A DNA stretch of 64,000 nucleotides from Desulfatibacillum aliphaticivorans DSM 15576 (GCF_000429905.1 NZ_AUCT01000017.1:62001-126000); one strand, 5' to 3'; positions 41,561 to 50,101 are shown, counted from the first letter of the stretch. The notes: generated by a model not told the origin, from the sequence alone. Numbers and translations: made by a program.

Positions 41561-42134
41561 AGTCAGACCGTCGGCGGAGCAGGTGGCCATGTATCTGGAG
41601 CGGTGGGATTCGTTGGACAATTATGTACTGCAGGAGAGCAGCCTCAGAAAACTGTTCGCTGAGACATACCCCAGAAATGTCGATATGGATGATGTCCTGA
41701 TCAAGGTCTGTTCGCTGAACGACTTTTACAGCACGAACATTTTTTCACCATTTACCGTTGCCCAACACATAGTCGATTTGGATATCGACCAACGTCTTGG
41801 CAACCGGGATCTGACTCTCGTAAACGACATTGCCGTGGTTAAGGTTAACGGCCAGAAGACCATCAATTTTTATTCGTTTGCCACCAAGTATTGCAGCCAC
41901 CATTTCCCGGAGGACTATCCGATCTATGACAGCTTTGTGGAAAAGATGCTCATGCACTTCAAGCGGGTGGATAAATTCTATAAGTTCAAGAAGGACGACC
42001 TGAAGCACTATCCGACATACCACGCAATTCTGATGGAGTTCAGCAGGTTCTATGGGCTGGAATGCTTCACCCTCAAAGAGGTCGATAAGTACCTCTGGCA
42101 GGCGGGCAAAGAATACTTTCCCAAGCAATACTGA
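41553..42134 (+). CDS. Unrecognised cargo gene 3, 193 residues
   Basis: Starts at the ATG at 41553, overlapping gene 2 by eight bases, with GAGGA upstream. The core I-N-F-Y-S-F-A-T-K-Y-C-S-H-H-F-P and Y-P-I-Y-D-S-F-V-E-K-M-L resembles a set of small helical proteins, possibly helix-hairpin-helix-like, that I associate with accessory and defence loci, but I cannot name the family. It is the last phage gene before the tmRNA. Confidence 0.7.
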   Translation: MNKVRPSAEQVAMYLERWDSLDNYVLQESSLRKLFAETYPRNVDMDDVLIKVCSLNDFYSTNIFSPFTVAQHIVDLDIDQRLGNRDLTLVNDIAVVKVNGQKTINFYSFATKYCSHHFPEDYPIYDSFVEKMLMHFKRVDKFYKFKKDDLKHYPTYHAILMEFSRFYGLECFTLKEVDKYLWQAGKEYFPKQY

Positions 42135-42442
42135 CCGCTGGAAATCTGAATAAATATCACTTCCCGAAACCTGCGAGAGACTTTTGGTTTGTGAAAACGG
42201 GTGGTTTGACCCGACCATTTGATGCCTTAACACAACCGCAAAATACCGTCATTCGGCTAAATGCTTAATCTGAAAGGATATCTGTAACCGGACGCGTGTC
42301 GGACCCTGTCCGAAGAAAACAGAGAATACCGCCCAAAACAGAGAATGAACGTGGGGAGAATGGAGAGAATCAGGTGGTTGGAGAGAGCTTCCGGAAAGAT
42401 GTCAAAACGTCCGAAACCCTTTGAATACAAGGGGAAAAAGAA
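42135..42442. other. Gene-free phage/host boundary region
   Basis: No gene is supported here. It contains TCGGAC-cct-GTCCGA (42299-42313) and a direct repeat AAAACAGAGAAT at 42316-42327 and 42335-42346, followed by similar GAGAAT segments. The right att site of the phage should lie in this region or in the tmRNA 3' end. The other att copy is outside the window. Confidence 0.45.
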
Positions 42443-42481
42443 AACCCGTCTACCCAGAGAATCACTCTGGAGAGACGGGTT
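42443..42481 (-). terminator. Terminator of tmRNA
   Basis: On the minus strand AACCCGTCT, an inner CCAGAG/CTCTGG stem and AGACGGGTT are followed by TTCTTTTT. It lies 14 bases after the tmRNA CCA end. Confidence 0.85.
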
Positions 42482-42494
42482 GTCACCATAAAAA

Positions 42495-42849
42495 TGGTGG
42501 AGGCGGCGGGAGTCGAACCCGCGTCCGGAAATATTCCGCGGTGGCGTCTACATACTTGTCCCGAATATTGTATTTCGCCTGGCAGAGCCCATTCAGGCGG
42601 GGGCGGCTGGCAGGCTAGCCTGTTAAGGTTTCACATGGCATTGCAACAGGCGGGCAAGTCATGCTATCCCACTAGTCGACGCCCTATCCCGGTATGTGGG
42701 AGATGCCAGGTAGGACGATGGCCTTAAGCGGCCATAGCGTAGTTATAATCGTCTGCGATTATGTTTAGTTTCCACCCTTTTTACGAGTTGGCGGAGGGCT
42801 CGGTATGCAGCCACGGCTTCCTAATCCCCGTCGAAACCATTTCGCCCCC
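42495..42849 (-). ncRNA. ssrA: tmRNA
   Basis: The 5' end GGGGGCGAAATGG pairs with the 3' end CGCCTCC-A-CCA over seven base pairs, and the T-arm GGTTCGACTCC is present. The tag frame reads ADDYNYAMAA and a TAA. It rescues stalled ribosomes. Its 3' end faces the prophage, and tmRNA genes are frequent integration targets, so it probably marks the attachment site. Confidence 0.95.
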
Positions 42850-42875
42850 ACGGCGCCGTGCACGGAGGGGTTGAA

Positions 42876-42905
42876 TTAATAAAAAACTCTTCCAATACAT
42901 TGCAA
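42876..42905 (-). promoter_or_regulatory. Probable tmRNA promoter
   Basis: Minus strand TTGCAA, 18 bases, TATTAA, about 27 bases before the mature 5' end. Fit to consensus is moderate. Confidence 0.5.
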
Positions 42906-43065
42906 CTACGCTTACAAACTGCGCAGACGTACCTAAATATAATTCTTAACCGAACTTTGTCAATCAACAAATGCAGTTGACATGAAAATGCTGTATGTTG
43001 TAACACTTAGTTAAATCCAGCCCTTTTTGCACATCTTTCAACAATCCCTACAAAGGAGAAACACG

Positions 43066-43587
43066 ATGGCGAAAACGCTGACAGAGATTGCGGCAGAGAT
43101 TGTGGCGGCGCAGGTCGGCAGCACCAGTATGACCTCCGAAGAAGTGGGTGAAGCTCTGAAATCCGTGTTTAAGACCTTGGTTCAACTGCGGATGGCGGAG
43201 GGAGGAGAGGAAGCCGAGGCCCTGACTCAGGTTCCGGCGGCTTTGGGCGAGGAGGGGGTTTCGGATCAATTGGCGGAATTGCGGCAAAGGCCCATCCGCT
43301 CCATCAGAAAGAACAAGGTGATCTGCCTGGAGTGCGGCGCCGAGTTCAAACAACTTACCAAAGGGCATTTGAAAGAGCACGACATGGACGCCAAGGAATA
43401 CCGGAAAAAATACGGGTTCAAGGCGCGCCAGCCGTTGTCGGCCCAATCCCTTTCCGCCAAGCGCCGTCAGAGCGCCAAAGAGCGGAACCTGGGCGAAGTG
43501 CTCAAGGAAGCCCGCAGGCAAGGCAAGGGCGCAGGCAAAAAGGCCGCTCCCAAAAAAGCCGCCGCCAAGGGAAAGGCCAAGAAGTAA
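43066..43587 (+). CDS. MucR/Ros-family transcriptional regulator
   Basis: The product is 173 residues from the ATG at 43066 (AAAGGAG upstream). It has the Ros/MucR zinc finger C-L-E-C-x10-H-L-K-E-H, followed by M-D-A-K-E-Y-R-K-K-Y-G. A long N-terminal helical part precedes it and a Lys/Ala-rich tail of about 30 residues follows, longer than in alphaproteobacterial MucR. MucR proteins silence A+T-rich DNA, so this one may act like a nucleoid protein. Target genes are unknown. Confidence 0.85.
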   Translation: MAKTLTEIAAEIVAAQVGSTSMTSEEVGEALKSVFKTLVQLRMAEGGEEAEALTQVPAALGEEGVSDQLAELRQRPIRSIRKNKVICLECGAEFKQLTKGHLKEHDMDAKEYRKKYGFKARQPLSAQSLSAKRRQSAKERNLGEVLKEARRQGKGAGKKAAPKKAAAKGKAKK

Positions 43588-43604
43588 CGGCCGGGTAGTC
43601 AGGT

Positions 43605-43862
43605 ATGGAAAAACTTTATTCCTTTGCCGGGGAGCCCATCCCCTGGTATGATTCCAGCCCCGTTTGCGGGTTTTGTCTGGCGCTCATGGCCCTGGTGTTC
43701 CTTTTCGGCGCCTGGGGCGTCAAGGTCGGGTGGGAAATGCAGGAATTCCACCGGGACGTCTGGGTTCCGGGAGTTCTTATGGTCTTGGCCGCCTCCGTGA
43801 TGCTGTCTTTAGTCGTTCGTCTGGTTCAGCGCCGGGCTAGTCGGAAGGGGTCCGTCCTTTAA
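43605..43862 (+). CDS. Small two-helix membrane protein
   Basis: The product is 85 residues with two hydrophobic segments (around residues 21-42 and 53-72), an N-terminal W-Y-D-S-S-P-V-C-G-F-C and a basic end, R-R-A-S-R-K. No family is recognised. It lies 17 bases after the regulator and three bases before the methyltransferase gene, so it is probably co-transcribed with both. Confidence 0.65.
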   Translation: MEKLYSFAGEPIPWYDSSPVCGFCLALMALVFLFGAWGVKVGWEMQEFHRDVWVPGVLMVLAASVMLSLVVRLVQRRASRKGSVL

Positions 43863-43865
43863 ATC

Positions 43866-44654
43866 ATGTTCGTAATCGCAGACAATATCCAAATTACCAG
43901 ATACCGGGTGGAAATGGCCGTCAAGGAAAGAAACCCGGAGCCCATCAAACAACTGGCCGCCCAGTGCCGGGAAGCCGGCGCCCAGGCCATTGACATCAAC
44001 ACCGGCCCCCTTTCCCGCCAGGGAGAGGAGATCATGCAGTTCATGGTGGAGGCGGTCCAGGAAGCCTGCGACCTGCCCGTGTGCCTGGACACCGTGAACG
44101 CCAAAGCCATGGAGGCCGGCCTCCGGGCCGCAAAAGGGCCCCGGCCCATTATCAACGGCATCTCCATGCAGCCTGAAAAGCTGGAGGGAATCCTCCCTCT
44201 GGCGAAAAACCACGACGCGGACCTGATCTGCTTTTTGCTCAAGCCCGACGGCCACGTGCCCAAGGACGCGGACTCCAGGCTGGCCCTGGCCGTGGAGCTT
44301 ACGGGGATTCTGGATGAAGCGGGAATCTCCCGGGACCGCGTGGTCTTCGACCCCCTGGCCGTTCCCCTTATGTGGGACGACGGCGGAAGACAGGCCGTGG
44401 AGGTGGTGGAAACCGTGCGCCTCCTGCCCGAGGTCCTGGGCTTTGACGCCCGGGTGATGGTGGGCCTCTCCAACCTCACCACCGGCAGGCCTCCGGGCCC
44501 CCAGCGCCAGCTCGTGGAGCAAACCTACCTGGCCATGTTGGGCGGCGCCGGGCTCACGTGGGTGCTTATGAACATCTTCAATCCCGACACCATCGCCACG
44601 GCGCGGGCCGTCGGCGTTTTGGGCTCCGGCGGGATTTTCTCCTGGCATTTCTAA
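43866..44654 (+). CDS. Methyltetrahydrofolate:corrinoid methyltransferase (pterin-binding family)
   Basis: The product is 262 residues, a TIM-barrel pterin-binding protein. It has G-A-Q-A-I-D-I-N-T-G-P, L-P-V-C-L-D-T-V-N and P-I-I-N-G-I-S near the folate site, as in AcsE-type enzymes that pass the methyl group of methyl-tetrahydrofolate to a corrinoid protein in the Wood-Ljungdahl route. Sulfate reducers use this route in both directions. It is not next to other pathway genes here, so AcsE identity is likely but other corrinoid partners are possible. Confidence 0.8.
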   Translation: MFVIADNIQITRYRVEMAVKERNPEPIKQLAAQCREAGAQAIDINTGPLSRQGEEIMQFMVEAVQEACDLPVCLDTVNAKAMEAGLRAAKGPRPIINGISMQPEKLEGILPLAKNHDADLICFLLKPDGHVPKDADSRLALAVELTGILDEAGISRDRVVFDPLAVPLMWDDGGRQAVEVVETVRLLPEVLGFDARVMVGLSNLTTGRPPGPQRQLVEQTYLAMLGGAGLTWVLMNIFNPDTIATARAVGVLGSGGIFSWHF

Positions 44655-44825
44655 TTCCTCCTGATTTTTCTCATGCGGCATAAGGGCGTTTTCATGGCGT
44701 CTTATGACGCGCCTGAAGTTTTCCAGTCGTTGAAAAATAACTAGCCATTTAAGAAAGATGAGATATTCAATCCGCTTTTTCATGCGATTTCCGCCTAATT
44801 TGACTAGTAAATAGTAATATTTTGC

Positions 44826-44854
44826 TTGACACGATGCGTCATCTTGCTTATCTT
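44826..44854 (+). promoter_or_regulatory. Sigma-70 promoter before 44917-45057
   Basis: TTGACA, 17 bases, TATCTT; the gene start follows 63 bases later with AAAGGAGA. The stretch 44655-44825 before it holds nothing else I can support. Confidence 0.8.
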
Positions 44855-44916
44855 GCTAGTTATTAAGGCGAGGGGTCGTGGGTCGCTCCCACATTTCCAA
44901 ACAAAGGAGAGACGTT

Positions 44917-45057
44917 ATGAAAAAACTGGGAATTCTCGTCAGTCAGGTCGAACGCGACGAACTTCGCATCAAGTCCGACGTCCGCCCGTTGGTGGCGTTT
45001 TCCTACGCCAGGTCCGGGCTCATCCGCTTGGCGGGTCTAAAAAAACTGAAAAAGTAA
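44917..45057 (+). CDS. Small basic hypothetical protein, 46 residues
   Basis: The frame from ATG to TAA has a good promoter, AAAGGAGA at the proper distance and a GC-rich hairpin after it, so it is probably a real small gene. The product starts K-K-L-G-I-L-V-S-Q-V-E-R-D-E-L-R and ends L-K-K-L-K-K, rich in Lys and Arg. No family is known to me. Confidence 0.6.
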   Translation: MKKLGILVSQVERDELRIKSDVRPLVAFSYARSGLIRLAGLKKLKK

Positions 45058-45078
45058 CTAGCCCCATCCCCCCGGAAA

Positions 45079-45102
45079 AGGGCGGGCTCACCGGCCCGCC
45101 CT
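45079..45102 (+). terminator. GC-rich hairpin after the small basic gene
   Basis: AGGGCGGGC, six-base loop, GCCCGCCCT; no T-tract follows, so termination may be weak. The rest of the 440-base gap to feoA holds only the feo promoter region. Confidence 0.5.
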
Positions 45103-45354
45103 GACCCGCAAAGTGCAGCCCTATCGGGTTCTTCCTCCTTTATGCCGTCTCGGCGCCGCGCCTTCCAAATTCTTCCCGGCGCTTCCTTGCTCCAGCCATC
45201 GTCCCAAACGCCCATTCCCTCGTGATTGCCTCTTCAGAAAAAATGTGCTGTTCCAAGCTGAACTGCGAATTCAGCCCCTTCTTTTTGCTCCAGACGTCGT
45301 TCTCAGCCCGCCTTAACTTTGCACCGTCTCTTAAATATTGATCATGCTGAAAAA

Positions 45355-45406
45355 ATAATTTTTGGTAAGAATTATTATTGACATAGAACGAAGTTAGATA
45401 TATCTT
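45355..45406 (+). promoter_or_regulatory. feo promoter with AT-rich operator-like inverted repeat
   Basis: TTGACA (45378), 17 bases, TATCTT (45401). Directly before the -35 lies AATAATT (45355-45361) and AATTATT (45370-45376), an inverted repeat of the Fur or iron-regulator kind. Iron-dependent repression is likely from the genes that follow. Confidence 0.65.
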
Positions 45407-45500
45407 ACAAATGTCGAAGGGGCGATTAGGGTTCGTTCATGCTAGATGGACGGCGAATCCCCAAAACCAATCAAACAATTCTGAAAAAGCAGGATGGCAT

Positions 45501-45734
45501 ATGAGAACAATCTGTCTGCGGAAAATGGAGCAAAAACAGGGTGGGACCATAAAGGCGGTGAAAGCCAGCGGAGAACTGGGGCGGCGCATCCGCGACATGG
45601 GGCTGGTTCCCGGAACCCGGATCAAAATTCAGGGCAGGGCCCCCTTGTACGACCCCGTGGCCCTGAGAGTGGGGGACTTCACGTTAACGCTCAGGAACAA
45701 CGAAGCGGATTATATTGACGTGAATGTGGACTAG
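45501..45734 (+). CDS. feoA: FeoA-like ferrous iron transport protein
   Basis: The product is 77 residues from the ATG at 45501 with AGGA upstream; the longer frame from 45411 has no ribosome site and includes promoter sequence. It is an SH3-like FeoA: G-G-T-I-K-A-V, L-G-R-R-I-R-D-M-G-L-V-P-G-T-R-I and P-L-Y-D-P-V-A-L-R-V. It is thought to modulate FeoB at the cytoplasmic face. It is followed by feoB after 80 bases. Confidence 0.9.
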   Translation: MRTICLRKMEQKQGGTIKAVKASGELGRRIRDMGLVPGTRIKIQGRAPLYDPVALRVGDFTLTLRNNEADYIDVNVD

Positions 45735-45814
45735 TCCGCCGCATTTTCGCAGGGTAAGCCGTTCCGTGCAGGAATTTTCATCAGCAACGCTTTTAAAACC
45801 ATAGGAAACAAACA

Positions 45815-48028
45815 ATGCAAGCTACCATAGCCTTGGCAGGCAATCCCAACTCCGGCAAGACCACTTTGTTTAACGCGCTTACCGGCGCAAGGCAGCATGT
45901 GGGCAACTATCCCGGCGTGACCGTGGAGCGCAAGGAGGGCCTTTGCTCCGTAGGGGCTCATACGGCCCATATCGTGGACCTTCCCGGGACCTATTCCCTG
46001 ACCGCCTATTCCGAGGAGGAGAAGGTCGCCCGAGAATACCTGGCCCAGGAACGCCCGGATGTGGTCATTGACACCCTGGACGCTTCCAACCTGGAGCGCC
46101 ATCTGTATTTAGTGGTGCAGCTCCTTGAAATGGGGCTGCCTTTGGTTTTGGCCTTGAATATGGTGGACGTGGCCAAGTCCCGGGGCATGGAGGTGGACGC
46201 GGAAAAACTGTCGGAGCTTTTAAGAACGCCCGTCGTCCCCACTATCGCCCGCACGGGCAAGGGCAAACAGGATCTTATTCAAATAGCCGCAGACTTGGCG
46301 CAGCAGCCTGTTAACCAGACTCCTCTGGTCATTTCCTATGGCGCGGACATAGACAAGGCCCTGCTTCAAATGCAATCCATGATTTCGGAAGGCGCTTTTT
46401 TGAAGAGCTATTATAATCCCCGCTGGGTGGCGATCAAGTACTTGGAGATGGACGAGGACGTCATTGTCAAAGGGCATGAAGCCAATCCTGATTTGTCCGA
46501 CAGGTTGACGGCCGTTTCCGCCAGGGTCGCCGCTCATTTGGAAGCCACTTTGAACATGGATCCCGAAACCATGATCGCGGACCACCGCTGGGGCTTCATC
46601 CGTTCCATCATCCAGCAGGGCGTGATTACCAGGAGCAACGACTCCGACCGCCTTTATCTGTCCGACAAGATTGACATGGTCTTGACCAACCGGTTCGCCG
46701 GCCCAATCATCATGCTGGCCATATTGTATGGACTGTACCAGATCGTTTTTACTTACAGCGCGGCCCCCGTCGAGTGGGTGGAAGGCTTGTTCTCTTGGCT
46801 TTCCGACACGGTTTCGGCGATCCTGCCTCCGGGCATGCTGCAATCCCTGGTGGTTTCGGGCATTATTGACGGCGTGGGCGGGGTCATGGGCTTTGTTCCC
46901 TTGATTATGTTCATGTTCCTTGGCATCGCCATTATGGAGGACACGGGATACCTGGCCAGGGTGGCGTACATGCTGGACCGGGTGTTCAAGGCCTTTGGGC
47001 TGCACGGAAGCAGCGTCATGGCTTACGTGGTATCCGGCGGCATCGCCGGCGGATGCGCGGTCCCTGGCGTCATGGCGGCCAGGACCCTTCGGTCCCCCAA
47101 GGAAAGGCTGGCTACGTTGTTGACGGCCCCCTTTATGAACTGCGGCGCCAAGCTGCCCGTGTTCGCCCTGCTGATCGCTGCCTTTTTCCCGGCCAACGAA
47201 GCCTTGATGATGTTCGGCATCACCCTTTTGGCCTGGATGGGCGCGCTTGTCGCCGCCAAGATTTTGCGCATGACCATTATCCGGGGCGAGTCCACGCCGT
47301 TTGTCATGGAACTGCCCCCCTACCGCATGCCCACTTTCAGGGGATTGGCCACCCATACCTGGGAGCGCACCTGGCAGTACATTAAAAAGGCGGGAACCGT
47401 GATTCTGGGGATTTCCATCCTGCTGTGGGTAATCATGACCTTTCCCGGACTCCCGGAAAACAAGGCGGCCGAATTCGAGGCCATGCGCGGGCAGGTTTCA
47501 GCTGCCTATCCCGAGGCGGCGGCCCTGGAACTGGAAAACGCCGGAGAAGGCGCTGAGTTAAGCGAACAGGCCCAGGCCCTGAGCGGCGCCCTGGCGGCCG
47601 TGGACTCCCAGGAAGCCCAGGCGGCTTTGCGCAACTCCGTGGCCGGACGCATAGGCGGCGCCCTGGAGTCCGTGACCCAATGGGCCGGTTTTGACTGGCG
47701 CACCAACATCGCGCTGGTGGGCGGCTTTGCAGCCAAGGAAGTGGTGGTGTCGGCCTTGTCCACGGCGTACTCTCTGGGCGAAACCGACCCCGAGGAATAC
47801 CAGACCCTGTCCCAGACCCTGGCCAAGGATTCTTCCTGGTCCCCGGCCGTGGCCCTGGCGCTCATCGTTTTCACCATGTTTTACGCCCCCTGCTTCGTGA
47901 CGGTGGTTTGCATCGCAAGGGAAGCGGGGTCCTGGAAATGGGCGGCCTTCTCGGTGATATTCAATACGACTGCGGCGTTCATCCTGGCCGTGGGCGTGTA
48001 CCAGATGGCAACCCTGCTGGGTTATTAA
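45815..48028 (+). CDS. feoB: FeoB ferrous iron transporter
   Basis: The product is 737 residues, the usual length. The N-terminal G domain has G1 G-N-P-N-S-G-K-T-T, G3 D-L-P-G-T-Y and G4 N-M-V-D; the membrane part has two Gate segments with conserved Cys (G-G-C-A-V-P-G and N-C-G-A-K-L-P, later A-P-C-F-V-T). It imports Fe(II) driven by nucleotide hydrolysis, fitting an anaerobe. Confidence 0.95.
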   Translation: MQATIALAGNPNSGKTTLFNALTGARQHVGNYPGVTVERKEGLCSVGAHTAHIVDLPGTYSLTAYSEEEKVAREYLAQERPDVVIDTLDASNLERHLYLVVQLLEMGLPLVLALNMVDVAKSRGMEVDAEKLSELLRTPVVPTIARTGKGKQDLIQIAADLAQQPVNQTPLVISYGADIDKALLQMQSMISEGAFLKSYYNPRWVAIKYLEMDEDVIVKGHEANPDLSDRLTAVSARVAAHLEATLNMDPETMIADHRWGFIRSIIQQGVITRSNDSDRLYLSDKIDMVLTNRFAGPIIMLAILYGLYQIVFTYSAAPVEWVEGLFSWLSDTVSAILPPGMLQSLVVSGIIDGVGGVMGFVPLIMFMFLGIAIMEDTGYLARVAYMLDRVFKAFGLHGSSVMAYVVSGGIAGGCAVPGVMAARTLRSPKERLATLLTAPFMNCGAKLPVFALLIAAFFPANEALMMFGITLLAWMGALVAAKILRMTIIRGESTPFVMELPPYRMPTFRGLATHTWERTWQYIKKAGTVILGISILLWVIMTFPGLPENKAAEFEAMRGQVSAAYPEAAALELENAGEGAELSEQAQALSGALAAVDSQEAQAALRNSVAGRIGGALESVTQWAGFDWRTNIALVGGFAAKEVVVSALSTAYSLGETDPEEYQTLSQTLAKDSSWSPAVALALIVFTMFYAPCFVTVVCIAREAGSWKWAAFSVIFNTTAAFILAVGVYQMATLLGY

Positions 48029-48038
48029 GGAGGCGGTC

Positions 48039-48239
48039 ATGCAGGAAGTTATCGTGGCAATCATCGTAGCCCTGGCGGCTGGGGCCTTTGTCCGGCGCAT
48101 TTATAAAAACCTGACTGCGGAAGAAGTTTCGTGCGGCTGCGGAGGCGGGTGCGCCGGATGCGGGCAAAGCCCCGGCTCCTGCGGGAGCCGGGACCTTTTA
48201 GCCAATATGCCTGAGGAGTCGAACTCCCAAAAAGACTAA
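48039..48239 (+). CDS. FeoB-associated Cys-rich membrane protein
   Basis: The product is 66 residues: one N-terminal membrane helix (V-I-V-A-I-I-V-A-L-A-A-G-A-F-V) followed by C-G-C-G-G-G-C-A-G-C and another Cys. This matches the small Cys-rich proteins (FeoC-like slot, FeoB-associated) encoded after feoB in Desulfobacterota and clostridia. It lies ten bases after feoB with GGAGG. It may pass or sense iron at the membrane. Confidence 0.85.
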   Translation: MQEVIVAIIVALAAGAFVRRIYKNLTAEEVSCGCGGGCAGCGQSPGSCGSRDLLANMPEESNSQKD

Positions 48240-48254
48240 TCAGGCCTGAAAAAA

Positions 48255-49538
48255 TTAGTATCTTTCGTAAACCCATGACTTGGTTTTGGGAAACAGGACG
48301 TCCGTCATCGGGGCGCTTTGATCCCGGGCCAGATAATCAAATGGCCGGACATGCTGGGCGGCGGGAAAGATGTCAGGCCGTGTGTGCTGCAATTCCCGCC
48401 AGGTCCGATGCCCAAGGGCCAGAAGGGGAAATAAATCCTGGTTGAGGCAGAATGTCAGGGGGCATTCCTCCGTTGTCCCCGGCCTGACCTCTTCCAGGAC
48501 GCCCCGGCTCCAGACCAGATCCGCATTTTCAGCGAACATTTCCAAGCGATACACGCCGGAAAAACCCTTGAAGCAGCTTCCCGCCAGACGCTTTTCCAAG
48601 ACCGGGGCGATCCCCCTTAGAAAAGCGACCTTGTCCGGAATGCTGATCTGCCACGCGTAGGGGTATCCCTTTTTGGCGCCCATGGCGATGGCCATGTTTC
48701 CCGCCGGGGAGTCGTTGTGCAGATCAAACCGGAGGTACGGCTTGTCCCTTTCCCGGGCCAGCTTTTTGGCGAAAACCAGCAAGGCCATGAATGCGTCCGG
48801 CGAGATGTCTATGCTGACTTCGCTGACAATCAGCCCGGAGCCGAATCCCTGGCCGGGGACGCGGCAGTAAAATCTTTGCCCGGTTTTTGAATGCTTGGTG
48901 ATGAAGTAATCCGAACCGTACTCCGTGTTTTTGCTGTGGGTCAGCAGATAGTCCCAGACGGCCCGGTCTCTTTTCACCGAGATGGAGTAATAGCTCCGGT
49001 ACCGTTCATCCTCTTCCAATAGAAAAGGAATGTCTTCCTTTGCCGCCGGGGCGAAGGTCCAGGGGGAGTCCTCCAATTCATCGGGCATGATATGAAACGG
49101 CGCGTCTATGTGGTTATTTAAGGGGACGGAGTAGTAATAGCCGAAGTTATGGTAAAAACCGGGTATGCCCTGGATTACCCCGAGGAGATACCCTTCATCC
49201 AGCATGATTTGGCGAAGGGCGTCGTTCAGCCCCCGCATCAGCCCTTTTTTGCGATGCTCGTCAAGGGTCCCAACAAGACCCTGCTCCCCAACCTTTATTG
49301 CAACCCCCTCCATCTCCCAGGTCCAGGGAATCAGGACGCAGGCGGCGGCGAGGGCATTGGTATTTTTCTCCCTGGCTAAAAGCCAGTTTTCGGGGGGAAG
49401 CCCAGGGGCGTGATGAAATAGAATATCGGCCAGTTCAGCCACGTCTTCTTGCTGAAATACGTCTCTGTACAGAGTTTTAAGTTCGGAGACGTCCAGAGCG
49501 GCGTCCCCCCGGCAAATGGTGTAATTTGAGTCCATCAA
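48255..49538 (-). CDS. GNAT acetyltransferase, Eis-like
   Basis: The product is 427 residues, the size of Eis-family proteins with two GNAT-like domains and a sterol-carrier-like C-terminal part. The acetyl-CoA site is seen in V-G-T-L-D-E-H-R-K-K-G-L-M-R-G-L, followed by G-Y-L-L-G-V-I-Q-G-I-P-G-F-Y-H-N-F-G-Y. The substrate is unknown. It is convergent with the feo operon with only 15 bases between, and its start lies in a short gap before the next minus gene. Confidence 0.75.
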   Translation of the reverse strand: MMDSNYTICRGDAALDVSELKTLYRDVFQQEDVAELADILFHHAPGLPPENWLLAREKNTNALAAACVLIPWTWEMEGVAIKVGEQGLVGTLDEHRKKGLMRGLNDALRQIMLDEGYLLGVIQGIPGFYHNFGYYYSVPLNNHIDAPFHIMPDELEDSPWTFAPAAKEDIPFLLEEDERYRSYYSISVKRDRAVWDYLLTHSKNTEYGSDYFITKHSKTGQRFYCRVPGQGFGSGLIVSEVSIDISPDAFMALLVFAKKLARERDKPYLRFDLHNDSPAGNMAIAMGAKKGYPYAWQISIPDKVAFLRGIAPVLEKRLAGSCFKGFSGVYRLEMFAENADLVWSRGVLEEVRPGTTEECPLTFCLNQDLFPLLALGHRTWRELQHTRPDIFPAAQHVRPFDYLARDQSAPMTDVLFPKTKSWVYERY

Positions 49539-49582
49539 AAAAAATCTTTCCCGGGAACAAAGATTCTATTCAGGCAGGCGAG

Positions 49583-50101
49583 CTATTTTTCAATGCCGAC
49601 CCTGGCTTGCACCCCCTGCTTGTAATAATGCTTGATTTCCCGCATTTCAGTCACCAGGTCCGCCACTTCGATCAGTCTCTCGTGGGCGCCCCGGCCTGTA
49701 ATAAGCAATTCGGTTGTGGGCGGCCGCATTTCCACGACCTTCATCAGGTCGTCTATGGAGAACAATTCGCAGGTCACGGCCACGTTGCCTTCTTCCAGCA
49801 CGACCAGATCGTAGTCTCCGGAAACCAAGGCTGCCTTGGCCTCCCTGAGTCCGGCCTGCGCCGTATCAATATCTTCCTGAGCGGGTTTTCCCTTGATAAA
49901 ACGGCCTAACCCGTACTGCTTTACGGTAATCAGGTCGTCAAAGCGTTTAAGCGCTTTAATTTCACTGTAATCGCCCATTTTGATGAATTGCGCGACGTAA
50001 ACTTTAAACCCGGCGCCTGCAGCCCGAACACAGAGGCCCAAGGCCGCCGTGGTTTTGCCTTTGCCCTCGCCCGTATAAACCTGCACATATCCGTTTTTCA
50101 T
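49583..50101 (-). CDS. cobO: Cob(I)yrinic acid a,c-diamide adenosyltransferase
   Basis: The product is 172 residues with P-loop G-E-G-K-G-K-T-T-A-A-L-G at residue 11, D-Y-D-L-V-V-L-E-E-G-N-V-A and T-G-R-G-A-H-E, the CobO/BtuR pattern. It attaches the adenosyl group to cob(I)alamin precursors in cobamide synthesis or salvage. This agrees with the corrinoid methyltransferase nearby. It stands alone, not in a cob operon. Confidence 0.9.
   Translation of the reverse strand: MKNGYVQVYTGEGKGKTTAALGLCVRAAGAGFKVYVAQFIKMGDYSEIKALKRFDDLITVKQYGLGRFIKGKPAQEDIDTAQAGLREAKAALVSGDYDLVVLEEGNVAVTCELFSIDDLMKVVEMRPPTTELLITGRGAHERLIEVADLVTEMREIKHYYKQGVQARVGIEK

Noticed and set aside
42289..42298. CCGGACGCG matching part of the tmRNA T-arm side, as a possible att core.
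   Set aside because: Only nine bases, and the similarity stops at once on both sides.
43809..44783. 324-residue antisense frame over the methyltransferase gene.
   Set aside because: Shadow of a GC-rich coding region with clear pterin-binding motifs on the plus strand.
46220..47356. Long antisense open frame within feoB.
   Set aside because: It is a shadow of a GC-rich gene; feoB is unmistakable and the antisense frame has no recognisable domain.
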